From positions 1 to 5,228 of the forward strand of contig JAPLTI010000362.1 in assembly GCA_026398285.1 (NCBI GenBank): 5,228 bases of DNA. The letters run 5' to 3'. The notes below the pieces were generated by a model. The model saw only the letters and a list, made by a program, of their open reading frames with translations. It was not told the DNA's origin and did no database searches. Source of the stretch: Verrucomicrobiota bacterium (GTDB lineage: Bacteria > Verrucomicrobiota > Verrucomicrobiia > Chthoniobacterales > Terrimicrobiaceae). Of the stretch, positions 1-5,228 are shown piece by piece. Within the stretch, counting starts at the first letter, position 1. Every line of letters starts with the position of its first letter. A program made the position numbers and the translations under genes.

Positions 1-134
1 ATCGAGGGCAAAAAATCCGGAGCAAGCCGAAATTGAAAATAGGCCCCCCCCTCCCCCACGCGGAGCATGACCTGATCGGAGAGCACTTCGGCCTCGTGTG
101 CCGAAAGCGTAACTGAAATCACAAATTCTTTCAC
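1..134 (-). CDS. Start of an unknown ORF, 3' end outside window
   Basis: A frame beginning with GTG at 134 overlaps the stop of the preceding gene as GTGA and stays open to the left edge, giving 44 complete codons. A GGA lies 8 bases before the GTG. It begins M(V)KEFVISVTLSAHEAEVLS, continues DQVMLRVGEGG and then AYFQFRLAPDFLPS. This looks like alternating beta strands. The outline faintly recalls the N-terminal barrel of ATP synthase epsilon subunits, but I do not claim that identity. A run of eight G on the coding strand sits in the middle, so the frame after it (left of about 44) is less certain. The overlap suggests it belongs to the same operon. Confidence 0.5.
   Translation of the reverse strand, partial: MKEFVISVTLSAHEAEVLSDQVMLRVGEGGAYFQFRLAPDFLPS
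44..57 (-). repeat. Poly-G tract in coding sequence
   Basis: The minus strand carries five G, one A and eight G in a row inside the ORF that starts at 134. Such tracts are prone to slippage in cells and to sequencing error. A change of one base would alter the reading frame of everything downstream of it. Confidence 0.8.
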
Positions 135-634
135 GAAGGGATTCCGAAAAGCGCATCTAGGCGGTCAATTTGATCCTGTGAACCAGCCATTTGCACAAGG
201 GGCCTGAGGGCTTGCCCCAAGTCCGGTAGGCTTTTGGGCAGGGCCGGGTTCATACTTGCCAAGGTTTCAGCAAAAGCAAGACCTGTCGTGGCGGCATTTT
301 TAGCTTTTGTGCTAAAGTCAGCTAAAGAGGCATTGAAATCTTTTAAGGTTTGTTCAGCTGGGAGATTCTGATAAGCAACCACAGCTTGGTTTAAGACTTC
401 CGAGGCATTCAGCGCATCATCAGTTGCTTGTTTAAACGGTGCAAAATCCCTTCGGATTTGTTGCTGTTCAGCTGGAGTAAGGCTGTCGAATTGGGTTTTG
501 AAGTCTGGAGACGTGCTCATGTAAGCGGAAAAATCGTCTGCATCCTGCTGATTAACTGCTCCACCAACGGTGTTTGGTGTTTGTGTGGGATCCACGCCGG
601 GTGGCGCATAGGGATTCACTGTAAGATTTGACAT
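131..634 (-). CDS. Unknown hydrophilic helical protein, candidate T3SS-associated or secreted protein
   Basis: I do not recognise a family. It has 167 residues with no membrane segment or Sec signal. The first 30 residues are rich in N, T, P, G and V, with the first charged residue at position 15 (start MSNLTVNPYAPPGVDPTQTP). The rest is predicted helical by eye: DDFSAYM, LTPAEQQQIRRDFAPFKQAT, EVLNQAVVAYQNL, LKDFNASLADFSTKAKNAAT, and a C-terminal helix with QDQIDRLDALFG. An uncharged S/T/N/P-rich leader on a soluble helical protein is a loose match to T3SS substrates and translocators, and the gene lies in the sct operon. It starts 48 bases after the stop at 683 in the same frame. No Shine-Dalgarno site is visible before the ATG at 634. 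By eye the DNA is more AT-rich than sctQ or sctU. The stop overlaps the next GTG start by GTGA. Coding status is fairly sure; function is unknown. Confidence 0.7.
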   Translation of the reverse strand: MSNLTVNPYAPPGVDPTQTPNTVGGAVNQQDADDFSAYMSTSPDFKTQFDSLTPAEQQQIRRDFAPFKQATDDALNASEVLNQAVVAYQNLPAEQTLKDFNASLADFSTKAKNAATTGLAFAETLASMNPALPKSLPDLGQALRPLVQMAGSQDQIDRLDALFGIPS

Positions 635-682
635 AGGAATGCTAGTGGAGTTTCGAAAAAATTGAGCAGAATCCAGAAAAAA
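635..682 (-). other. 48-base intergenic gap, AT-rich
   Basis: This is the only real gap between genes in the window. The minus strand holds two runs of six T (about 677-682 and 656-661) but no GC-rich stem before either, so I do not call a terminator. No convincing promoter is visible. If the frameshift in the upstream gene is corrected, its stop moves to 690 and the gap becomes 55 bases. Confidence 0.6.
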
Positions 683-1129
683 TCATAAGTCAACGCCTTT
701 GCCAAATTTTTTGCTCTGAATACCTCGAAGGACGGCGGGTGAGTCCGAAAAGCCAGGCCATATCGATATCCCGGTATTCGTGGAGGTCGCCGACAAGGCG
801 CGTGTAGAAGTCACGCAACCTGCGAGCGACTCATTCGATCCGCTGCGATGGATATTGCAAATAAGAAGCGAAGAATCGTCCGGTTGGCGGAGATGGAGCT
901 CCAAATTTCGCCAAACAAGCCGCACGCCAAGAAATGCCGTCTGGGAGCGATGCGGCGAGAGGGGAACAGCGGAAATATTGTAACCATCCGCGACAAGTTG
1001 GCGGGCAAAGGGAGACTCCAGCGGATCGGCAAGAATGGCGAATTCCTGGAATCGTGCATAAAGCGCGACCGCCTCGGCTGCAGGGTCCTCCATCGAGGCT
1101 ACTGGCGCTTGGGAAGGGTTTGAACCCAT
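683..1129 (-). CDS. Unknown protein downstream of sctU, probably frameshifted near the C-terminus
   Basis: I do not recognise this gene. As read it gives 148 residues, starting at an ATG with a GGAGA site 7 bases upstream and overlapping the end of sctU by 31 bases. Residues 1-100 look like an ordinary soluble protein: an acidic helix (EDPAAEAVALYARFQEF), then LADPLESPFARQLVADGYNI, and a strand-rich part with FLGVRLVWRNLELHLRQ. From about residue 103 the sequence becomes rich in S, T and G with no acidic or aromatic pattern, as if out of frame. The frame one base back, open from 830 to its stop at 690, gives a much more protein-like end (see the separate entry). The repaired product would be about 146 residues. 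There is no signal peptide or membrane segment. The position directly after sctU suggests a T3SS accessory protein such as a chaperone or regulator, but this is inference from context only. Confidence 0.6.
   Translation of the reverse strand: MGSNPSQAPVASMEDPAAEAVALYARFQEFAILADPLESPFARQLVADGYNISAVPLSPHRSQTAFLGVRLVWRNLELHLRQPDDSSLLICNIHRSGSNESLAGCVTSTRALSATSTNTGISIWPGFSDSPAVLRGIQSKKFGKGVDL
690..830 (-). other. Likely true C-terminal reading frame of the gene starting at 1129
   Basis: This frame opens directly after a TGA at 833-831 and gives 46 residues to a TGA at 692-690. It includes RLRDFYTRLVGDLHEYRDID, then MAWLFGLTRRPSRY, then SEQKIWQRR. It has the mix of charged, aromatic and hydrophobic residues of a folded helix, which the frame used by the 1129 gene lacks over the same bases. 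No start codon with a ribosome site belongs to it, so it is best read as the displaced end of the upstream gene, joined by a one-base loss or two-base gain at about 822-833. Confidence 0.5.
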
Positions 1130-2154
1130 TTGAGAATCTCCGCGATGGGAGCCAGCATTTCGTTCGGGATGAAGTCGTCGAGCTTCACATTGTCATAAAG
1201 GTGCCGGGCGATACGGGCATTTTGCACGACCGGGACTTGATTGTCCTTGGCCACATCGATCATGCGAAAGGCAAGACTGTCCACGCCCTTCACGGTTACC
1301 TTTGGCAGCTTGGTGATGCCGGGCTCGTAGTAGAGCCCCACAGCGTAGTGAGTCGGATTAGTGACGAGCACAGTGGCGCTTTTTGTTTTGCCGACGGTAT
1401 CCTCGTTGATCATTTCGCGGTGCAGGCTCTTTCGCTGGCCCTTGATTTCGGGACTGCCCTCCTGCTGCTTGTATTCACGCTTCACCTCGTCCTTGGTCAT
1501 CTTCATTTCCCGTGTGAATAAAAATTTCTGTAAAAAATAATCCGCTGCGGCCACGACGACATAAACTCCCATGAAGGGGAGAATGAACCACAGGAACATT
1601 TTCTCGAACACACCCGGCACGGCTTGGATATCCGTAAGCGGAAGCTGCATCAGCGGGTCGATGGAATCCTTGATGATGAAATAAAGAAGCAGGCTGAGAA
1701 CGGAGACTTTGAGAAGCGACTTCACGAACTCCATGAGATTTTTGAGGGAAAAAATCTTCTTCACGCCCTCAATGGGGTTGAGCTTGTTCAAATCCGGCTT
1801 CATGGCTTCAAAGGCAAACATGAAGCCCACTTGAAGGTAGCTTCCGGCGAGCACGCCCACGATGCACGCGAGAGCAAGGGGGAGGACCACGCTCAATAGC
1901 GTCTGCAGCGATTTGGCGGTCATCATGCTGAACGCCGTCGCGGGATCGTCGTTGGCGACTGCAAGACCTGCCGTGAAAAGCTCCTGAAAACTTTTCACCG
2001 TGGTGTGGAAAAGGCCCGCCGTGGCAGCCAGAACAAACACAGTTACAATCGTGGTAGTGACATCCGTGCTCTTGGCGACCTGTCCCTTCTCACGCGCATC
2101 GCGCAGCTTTTTGTCTGTTGGCTGCTCGGTTTTTTCGCCGCTGGATTCGCTCAT
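1099..2154 (-). CDS. sctU: T3SS export switch protein SctU (YscU/FlhB family), autocleaving
   Basis: A 351-residue protein of normal family length. The start is the ATG at 2154, which overlaps the sctT stop as ATGA; it gives the expected charged N-terminus GEKTEQPTDKKLRDAREKGQ (6-25). A longer reading from 2220 only adds out-of-frame sctT. Four hydrophobic segments lie at about 32-50, 84-112, 144-166 and 186-207. The cytoplasmic domain follows, linked by a basic helix with FTREMKMTKDEVKREYKQQE (213-232). The autocleavage motif NPTH is at 266-269, in VLVTNPTHYAVGLYY. The C-terminal end (HLYDNVKLDDFIPNEMLAPI) resembles YscU more than FlhB. In the family cleavage between N and P lets the protein switch export from needle to later substrates after contact with SctP. 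No Shine-Dalgarno site is visible; translation is probably coupled to sctT, so the sctT lesion may reduce SctU too. The gene itself looks intact. Confidence 0.97.
   Translation of the reverse strand: MSESSGEKTEQPTDKKLRDAREKGQVAKSTDVTTTIVTVFVLAATAGLFHTTVKSFQELFTAGLAVANDDPATAFSMMTAKSLQTLLSVVLPLALACIVGVLAGSYLQVGFMFAFEAMKPDLNKLNPIEGVKKIFSLKNLMEFVKSLLKVSVLSLLLYFIIKDSIDPLMQLPLTDIQAVPGVFEKMFLWFILPFMGVYVVVAAADYFLQKFLFTREMKMTKDEVKREYKQQEGSPEIKGQRKSLHREMINEDTVGKTKSATVLVTNPTHYAVGLYYEPGITKLPKVTVKGVDSLAFRMIDVAKDNQVPVVQNARIARHLYDNVKLDDFIPNEMLAPIAEILKWVQTLPKRQ
1137..1141 (-). promoter_or_regulatory. Ribosome binding site deciding the start at 1129
   Basis: The minus strand reads GGAGA, 7 bases, then ATG at 1129. 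It lies inside the last codons of sctU. It favours the 1129 start over the in-frame ATG at 1093, which sits just after the sctU stop but has no such site. Confidence 0.6.
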
Positions 2155-2847
2155 TTCAAGACGGTCGAGAGAAACTGCAAAAGGGAGTCTTCGGAAAACA
2201 TGCCCTTGTCCATACCCCACACGATGGTCGTCGTGTAAAAAATGAGTAGGAAGAAGGTAAGGCCGCTCTTCACCGGCATGGAAAAGAAGAAAATGTTCAG
2301 TTGGGGCACGAAGCGGTTCATCAGACCCAGTCCCATATCCACGAGTGAGAAAACGATCAAAAAGGGCGCAGCATAAAGAACCGTCATCGCAAAATAGGAT
2401 ACCATGATGCCCGAGATCGCCGCCTTAGCCCCGGGGCCAAAAGAAGGAAGCATTTCATGGATCGGATAAATCTGGAAGGAGGTCAGGACCGCTGAAAGAA
2501 ACGCAAAAAATCCACCTGTGACGAAAAAAATGGCCGCACTGAAGCGGATGAGCAGATTGGCCGTGGGCGATGTCACTGCGCCAAACATCGGGTTGAAAAC
2601 ACAGCAAACCCAGCACGATCTCTTTCGTGCAAAGAGCCAGCATGACAAGGGGCGAGTGGGAAATTTCAAGCACCTGAGGCATGAGCAAGGGCAGCGCAAT
2701 GCCGGTTGTAACAATCACAAATCCCCGTCGCGCCAATCCTGTTGGGCCACCAAAGAAAGGCGTGATCAGCAAAGCCACTCCGATCCTCGCCGTGGCGAGG
2801 AACATGGAGATCATCCCCACCCCGAAAGCCTCGAAATTCGGTATCAT
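2151..2847 (-). pseudogene. sctT: T3SS export gate protein SctT (YscT/FliR family), broken by internal deletion and frame change
   Basis: Two overlapping frames together make a SctT. The first (from the ATG at 2847, ATGA overlap with sctS) gives residues 1-81 ending in TKEIVLGL. The second resumes at about 2603 with VFNPMFGAVTSPTANLL and runs 150 residues to a stop at 2151 that overlaps sctU as ATGA. The C-terminal half is strongly SctT-like (APFLIVFSLVDMGLGLMNRF, then FSMPVKSGL). Outside their good parts both frames turn into non-protein-like sequence. Set against YscT as I remember it, the stretch between KEIILGLL and LNP is absent: about 28 residues that include the conserved FWA..E..G...D.QRG segment. 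The intact pieces total 231 residues against about 260 for the family. SctT caps the SctR-SctS export gate, so a real lesion here should block secretion. It could instead be an assembly error. Identity is secure, functional state uncertain. Confidence 0.9.
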
Positions 2848-3113
2848 TGCGATAGCGTCGGAAAATCCCGCATGGCAGCCATCGCGAAATTCAAAAGATC
2901 CGCAAAGACCCAGTTGGCGGCGTAAATGATAACCAAAATCGTGGCGATCAACTTGATGGCGAAAGGAAGGGTCTGGTCCTGCACCTGAGTGAGGGCTTGA
3001 AAAAACGCCACCAGCAGTCCCACAGCTGTGGCCACGATAATTGGCGGCAACGAACTGATGAGCACCAGCATCAGCGCCCTGTTCATCATATCAATGTAAA
3101 ATCCCTGTCCCAT
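2844..3113 (-). CDS. sctS: T3SS export gate membrane protein SctS (YscS/FliQ family)
   Basis: An 89-residue protein with two membrane helices (about 12-38 and 48-72), the standard size and plan of SctS/FliQ. The conserved core is present: LPPIIVATAVGLLVAFFQAL, then TQVQDQTLPFAIKLIA (residues 22-57). I chose the ATG at 3113 over a TTG at 3122 because an AGGA lies 9 bases before the ATG while it touches the TTG directly, and because 89 residues fits the family. With this start it begins one base after the sctR stop. It ends in an ATGA overlap with sctT. In the family four SctS copies wrap around the SctR-SctT core as helical hairpins and help close the gate. It looks intact. Confidence 0.96.
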   Translation of the reverse strand: MGQGFYIDMMNRALMLVLISSLPPIIVATAVGLLVAFFQALTQVQDQTLPFAIKLIATILVIIYAANWVFADLLNFAMAAMRDFPTLSQ

Positions 3114-3114
3114 A

Positions 3115-3774
3115 TCATCCAATCCTATAGGTCAACATAATCCCGTCGATGAGTCGCATCCAGCCATCCAAGAGCACAAAGAGCATGAGCTTGAAGGGCA
3201 GCGAAACGGTTGTTGGCGAAATCATAACAATACCAAGTGCCATGAGCACATTGGAGACAATCAGGTCCACAACCACGAAGGGGAGATAAATGATGAATCC
3301 GATTTTAAATGCCTGGGTAATCTCGGTGAGGACAAAAGCTGGCATGGCAATCAGGAAATCGTTTTCCGTGGCTTTTTCAGCGAAGCGCTTAGGCCAGAGT
3401 TGGCGGGCCTTCTCAAGGAAAAACAAGCGCGTCTGGATCGTGCTGTTTTTAATCAGGAAGAGTGTGATGGGTTTGGAAATCTCCCCCAATTTCTCTGGGG
3501 CGTTATCAAAAGTGATGCCGGACAAATTCTCACTCTGAGCCACGGCAAAAGTGTCCGAGGCGACAGGCGCCATGATGTAGCAGGTGATGATGATGGCCAG
3601 CGAGGTGAGCACGATGTTTGGCGGCGTCTGTTGCAGGCCCAGTGCGTTGCGGATGATTCCGAAAATAATGACGATTTTGGCGAAGGATGTCACGGTGGCC
3701 GCAAGGAACGGCACCAGGGAGGTCGTCAACAGCAGGAGAATGATCTCCAGCGGATTTGAGAGATTCACATTCAT
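3115..3774 (-). CDS. sctR: T3SS export gate membrane protein SctR (YscR/FliP family)
   Basis: A 219-residue membrane protein of the usual SctR length when the ATG at 3774 is used. That start overlaps the sctQ stop as ATGA and removes a basic, non-conserved 13-residue extension that an upstream start at 3813 would add. Family hallmarks are plain: SFAKIVIIFGIIRNALGLQQ followed by TPPN (about 30-53), MAPV (68-71), AFVLTEITQAFKIGF (146-160), YLPFVVVDL (163-171), and GIVMISPTTVSLPFKLML (181-198) with LLDGW close behind. Hydrophobic stretches lie at about 9-30, 34-75, 155-180 and 186-205, with a hydrophilic periplasmic-type loop between the two halves. In known systems five SctR copies form the core of the helical export gate with SctS and SctT, through which substrates leave the cytoplasm. 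No Shine-Dalgarno site is visible, so translation probably depends on coupling to sctQ. No key residue appears missing. Confidence 0.97.
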   Translation of the reverse strand: MNVNLSNPLEIILLLLTTSLVPFLAATVTSFAKIVIIFGIIRNALGLQQTPPNIVLTSLAIIITCYIMAPVASDTFAVAQSENLSGITFDNAPEKLGEISKPITLFLIKNSTIQTRLFFLEKARQLWPKRFAEKATENDFLIAMPAFVLTEITQAFKIGFIIYLPFVVVDLIVSNVLMALGIVMISPTTVSLPFKLMLFVLLDGWMRLIDGIMLTYRIG

Positions 3775-4769
3775 GCTTGGGGGTGCGAAATGACCTCGGT
3801 GATGTTGGCGCAAATTTTATCAGCCACGCGCACCAGTCGCCCCTTGGCCACGACTTGGTGGTTGACCTCGAGTTCGACGGCGATTTCCTCCCCGTTCCCG
3901 ATTTCGATGGATGCCCCCTCGCGCAGGGAGGACAAGTCGTGAAGGGTCATTTCGCGACGACCGGCGACGATGAGAACGGGCAATTGAAGGCTGGAGATTG
4001 GTGATGGTGTGGAATCGGAAGGGTTCATTGCGTATTGGGTTGATATTTCCAGGAGTGGCGGTTGCGCTGCGTTTGCGGGGATACCTGTTGGCACGGGGGA
4101 GGCCCCTGCGGAAATCCAGACTTGATAAGGCCAGGCAGCAGAATCTCCCAAGAGGAGACAATCACCCGGCCTCAAGTTGGCGAGGTCGCTGGCCGGCACA
4201 TTAAGCGCGGCGACACACAAAGCCACGGGTTGCGGGAGGCTTTCGAGCTTGGGATTCTTATGTGTCTGCCACGATAGCGCGATTGCTTCGATGCGTTTCA
4301 ATGTCTCGAGGCCGATCCGAAGCACACCCCTGCCTTCGGCGGTGCCATTTTGGTCAAGAATATCAAAAGCCAGAAGCAAGGGGGGAAGAGGTTTGGGCAA
4401 AGACGGAGCGATCTCCACCCCGGCATCAAAGGCATTTTGGAGCGAGTCAAGAAGCTCCCGGTTCAATGTGGCCCGGATCGCCAATGCAAACGGCTCCGAC
4501 ATGGAGGCGATATCTCGAAACTCCGAGTGACGCTCAAAAAGTTTGGCGCCCGGCGTGAATGTCAACTCCAAGGCGGATGGTTCACCACCGATCAAAAGCG
4601 GAAGCGCTATCTCAGGTTTCCAAGGCTTTGGCTCAGCCGTGCAAACAATTTTCCAGAGGTCATTGCCAAAACGCACAGGGAAGTGGCGTCCGAGGCCCGT
4701 TGTGAGCTCAAAAAGCTTCGATTGGTTGGGATCAAGCTCAGGCAGATCCTCTTTACTGATATTGGTCAT
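3771..4769 (-). CDS. sctQ: T3SS cytoplasmic ring / sorting platform protein SctQ (YscQ/FliM-FliN family)
   Basis: A 332-residue soluble protein, typical in length for SctQ (about 300-370). The C-terminal 70 residues (about 260-328) form a SpoA (surface presentation of antigens) domain: LQLPVLIVAGRREMTLHDLS, then LREGASIEI, then EIAVELEVNHQVVAKGRLVR, which is the FliN-like fold. A second, weaker SpoA-like segment lies at about 181-230 (PVALCVAALNVPASDLANLR, PGDCLLLGD). The N-terminal half is poorly conserved in this family and shows no motif I can name. In the family SctQ docks on the ring-embedded ATPase complex (SctK, SctL, SctN) and sorts chaperone-bound substrates. The start is fixed by a strong GGAGGAG site 7 bases upstream and by the ATGA overlap with sctP. 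The stop overlaps sctR by ATGA. An internal ATG at codon 248 would give an 85-residue SpoA fragment, similar in size to YscQ-C, but it has no good ribosome site. Confidence 0.92.
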   Translation of the reverse strand: MTNISKEDLPELDPNQSKLFELTTGLGRHFPVRFGNDLWKIVCTAEPKPWKPEIALPLLIGGEPSALELTFTPGAKLFERHSEFRDIASMSEPFALAIRATLNRELLDSLQNAFDAGVEIAPSLPKPLPPLLLAFDILDQNGTAEGRGVLRIGLETLKRIEAIALSWQTHKNPKLESLPQPVALCVAALNVPASDLANLRPGDCLLLGDSAAWPYQVWISAGASPVPTGIPANAAQPPLLEISTQYAMNPSDSTPSPISSLQLPVLIVAGRREMTLHDLSSLREGASIEIGNGEEIAVELEVNHQVVAKGRLVRVADKICANITEVISHPQA

Positions 4770-5228
4770 TGCTGTGCTCCTCCGCTCTGTTGTTTGCCTT
4801 GGACTTTGTCTTTTCCGTCCCGCTCATTGGACCGTCCGGTTTTGGAATCGGTGCCGATCTCGGATTTTGAATCATCAAAATCTGAAGATTTGTCTTCCGG
4901 AGATTGGCCGGCGAAAAAAATCTCAACCGATGTGGCGCTCAACTTCTGGAGTTGGGACCGAAGAGCTAAAATGTTATTTTGCAGAGTAGCGAGGCTCTCG
5001 GGGTCGGAAGTATTGAAGTTGACTTCGAGAGCACCATTGCTCATGCGAACTTCGAGGGTCACTTTTCCGGGAAGTTCGGCTGTTTCCTGCAAAACAATGG
5101 TCGTCTGAGTCTCATCGATTTTCATGTTACTGACCGTAGAGGCAATCAGTTGGAGGAGATTCTCAGACATAACCTTGGGAGATGCCTGAGGAACGGTGTT
5201 AGACCCGCCCACGCTGGCTGCGGTGGCA
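4766..5228 (-). CDS. sctP: Probable T3SS needle-length regulator SctP (FliK/YscP-like), C-terminal part; 5' end outside window
   Basis: The reading frame is open to the right edge, so the true start is probably beyond the window. An internal GTG at 5212 and ATG at 5170 exist, but neither has a well-spaced ribosome site. About 153 residues are visible. The middle section (roughly 5110-4910) has the pattern of the FliK/YscP C-terminal switch domain: a strand ending in PGKVTLEVRM, a turn (SNGAL), a strand EVNFNT, then a helix with LRSQLQKL and a final strand VEIFF. It ends in a hydrophilic tail of about 48 residues rich in S, D, K, G and Q, a common feature of FliK-type proteins. In the family this domain contacts SctU/FlhB when the needle reaches full length and switches export to late substrates. 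The position directly before sctQ matches yscP-yscQ. The stop overlaps the sctQ start by ATGA. The domain assignment is by pattern and context and these proteins diverge strongly, so an unrelated small sct protein such as SctO is a less likely alternative. Confidence 0.62.
   Translation of the reverse strand, partial: ATAASVGGSNTVPQASPKVMSENLLQLIASTVSNMKIDETQTTIVLQETAELPGKVTLEVRMSNGALEVNFNTSDPESLATLQNNILALRSQLQKLSATSVEIFFAGQSPEDKSSDFDDSKSEIGTDSKTGRSNERDGKDKVQGKQQSGGAQQ
4777..4783 (-). promoter_or_regulatory. Strong ribosome binding site of sctQ
   Basis: The minus strand reads GGAGGAG followed by 7 bases and then the sctQ ATG at 4769. It lies inside the end of the sctP coding region. It is the only textbook Shine-Dalgarno site among the sct starts in the window. 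Confidence 0.85.

Noticed and set aside
87..105. Hairpin TTCGGC / GCCGAA with a 7-base loop
   Set aside because: The stem is only six pairs, no T run follows on either strand, and it lies within the coding frame that starts at 134.
682..693. TTGACT and TATGAT boxes on the minus strand before the gene at 634
   Set aside because: The two boxes touch each other with no 16-18 base spacer, and no partner box stands at the proper distance from either, so this is not a promoter by sequence.
811..1059. A third minus-strand frame of 82 codons inside the unknown gene after sctU
   Set aside because: Its product is rich in R, S, P and I in a non-protein-like way, has no ribosome site and does not continue either good part of the gene.
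934..1521. A 195-codon open frame on the plus strand
   Set aside because: It runs opposite the conserved C-terminal half of sctU, including the NPTH region; it is a shadow of that gene.
2151..2847. Programmed ribosomal frameshifting as the explanation for the split sctT
   Set aside because: A conserved block of about 28 residues is also missing at the junction, which a ribosomal slip would not cause, and no slippery heptamer is present.
4350..5108. A 252-codon open frame on the plus strand
   Set aside because: It lies antisense to sctQ and the sctP end, its product is rich in K, R, S and C with no domain pattern, and both minus-strand genes are clearly real.
1..5228. CRISPR arrays, tRNA or rRNA genes, insertion sequences
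   Set aside because: I saw no spaced direct repeats, no cloverleaf or rRNA-like segments, no transposase-like frames and no terminal inverted repeats.

Overview
The window carries the 3' part of a type III secretion system (T3SS) operon, read entirely on the minus strand (right to left in window coordinates). The gene order is sctP(partial)-sctQ-sctR-sctS-sctT-sctU. This is the order of the Yersinia Ysc operon: needle-length regulator, cytoplasmic ring protein, the export-gate proteins R, S and T, and the autocleaving switch protein U. After these come two short genes I do not recognise, and the beginning of a third at the left edge.

Layout from operon upstream (right) to downstream (left). 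5228-4766 is the C-terminal part of a SctP/FliK-like protein. 4769-3771 is sctQ with a C-terminal SpoA domain. 3774-3115 is sctR and 3113-2844 is sctS. 2847-2151 is sctT, which is split into two frames and lacks about 28 conserved residues. 2154-1099 is sctU with the NPTH self-cleavage motif. 1129-683 is an unknown protein that probably has a frameshift near its C-terminus. 634-131 is an unknown hydrophilic helical protein with a leader that could be a T3SS secretion signal. 134-1 is the start of another ORF with a GTG start. The genes are tiled tightly: four neighbouring sct pairs overlap by the 4-base ATGA, sctR/sctS are one base apart, and the last pair overlaps by GTGA. I found no convincing internal promoter or terminator, so the block reads as one transcript.

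How the genes work together: SctR, SctS and SctT build the helical export gate in the inner membrane. SctU wraps its entrance and, after cleavage at NPTH, helps switch substrate class. SctQ forms the cytoplasmic sorting platform, and SctP sets needle length and triggers the switch at SctU. The two downstream unknowns may be T3SS accessory or secreted proteins by position only.

Organism: a diderm bacterium of roughly 50% GC (judged by eye) with a non-flagellar, Ysc-like T3SS. The SctU C-terminus resembles Ysc-type more than flagellar FlhB. The protein sequences are not close to any enterobacterial or Pseudomonas version I remember. A PVC-group or environmental lineage such as Verrucomicrobiota is possible, but this is a weak guess.

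The main anomaly is that two genes in the block (sctT and the ORF after sctU) are broken by frame changes, and sctT also by an internal deletion. Either the system is decaying in this strain or the sequence has local assembly errors.
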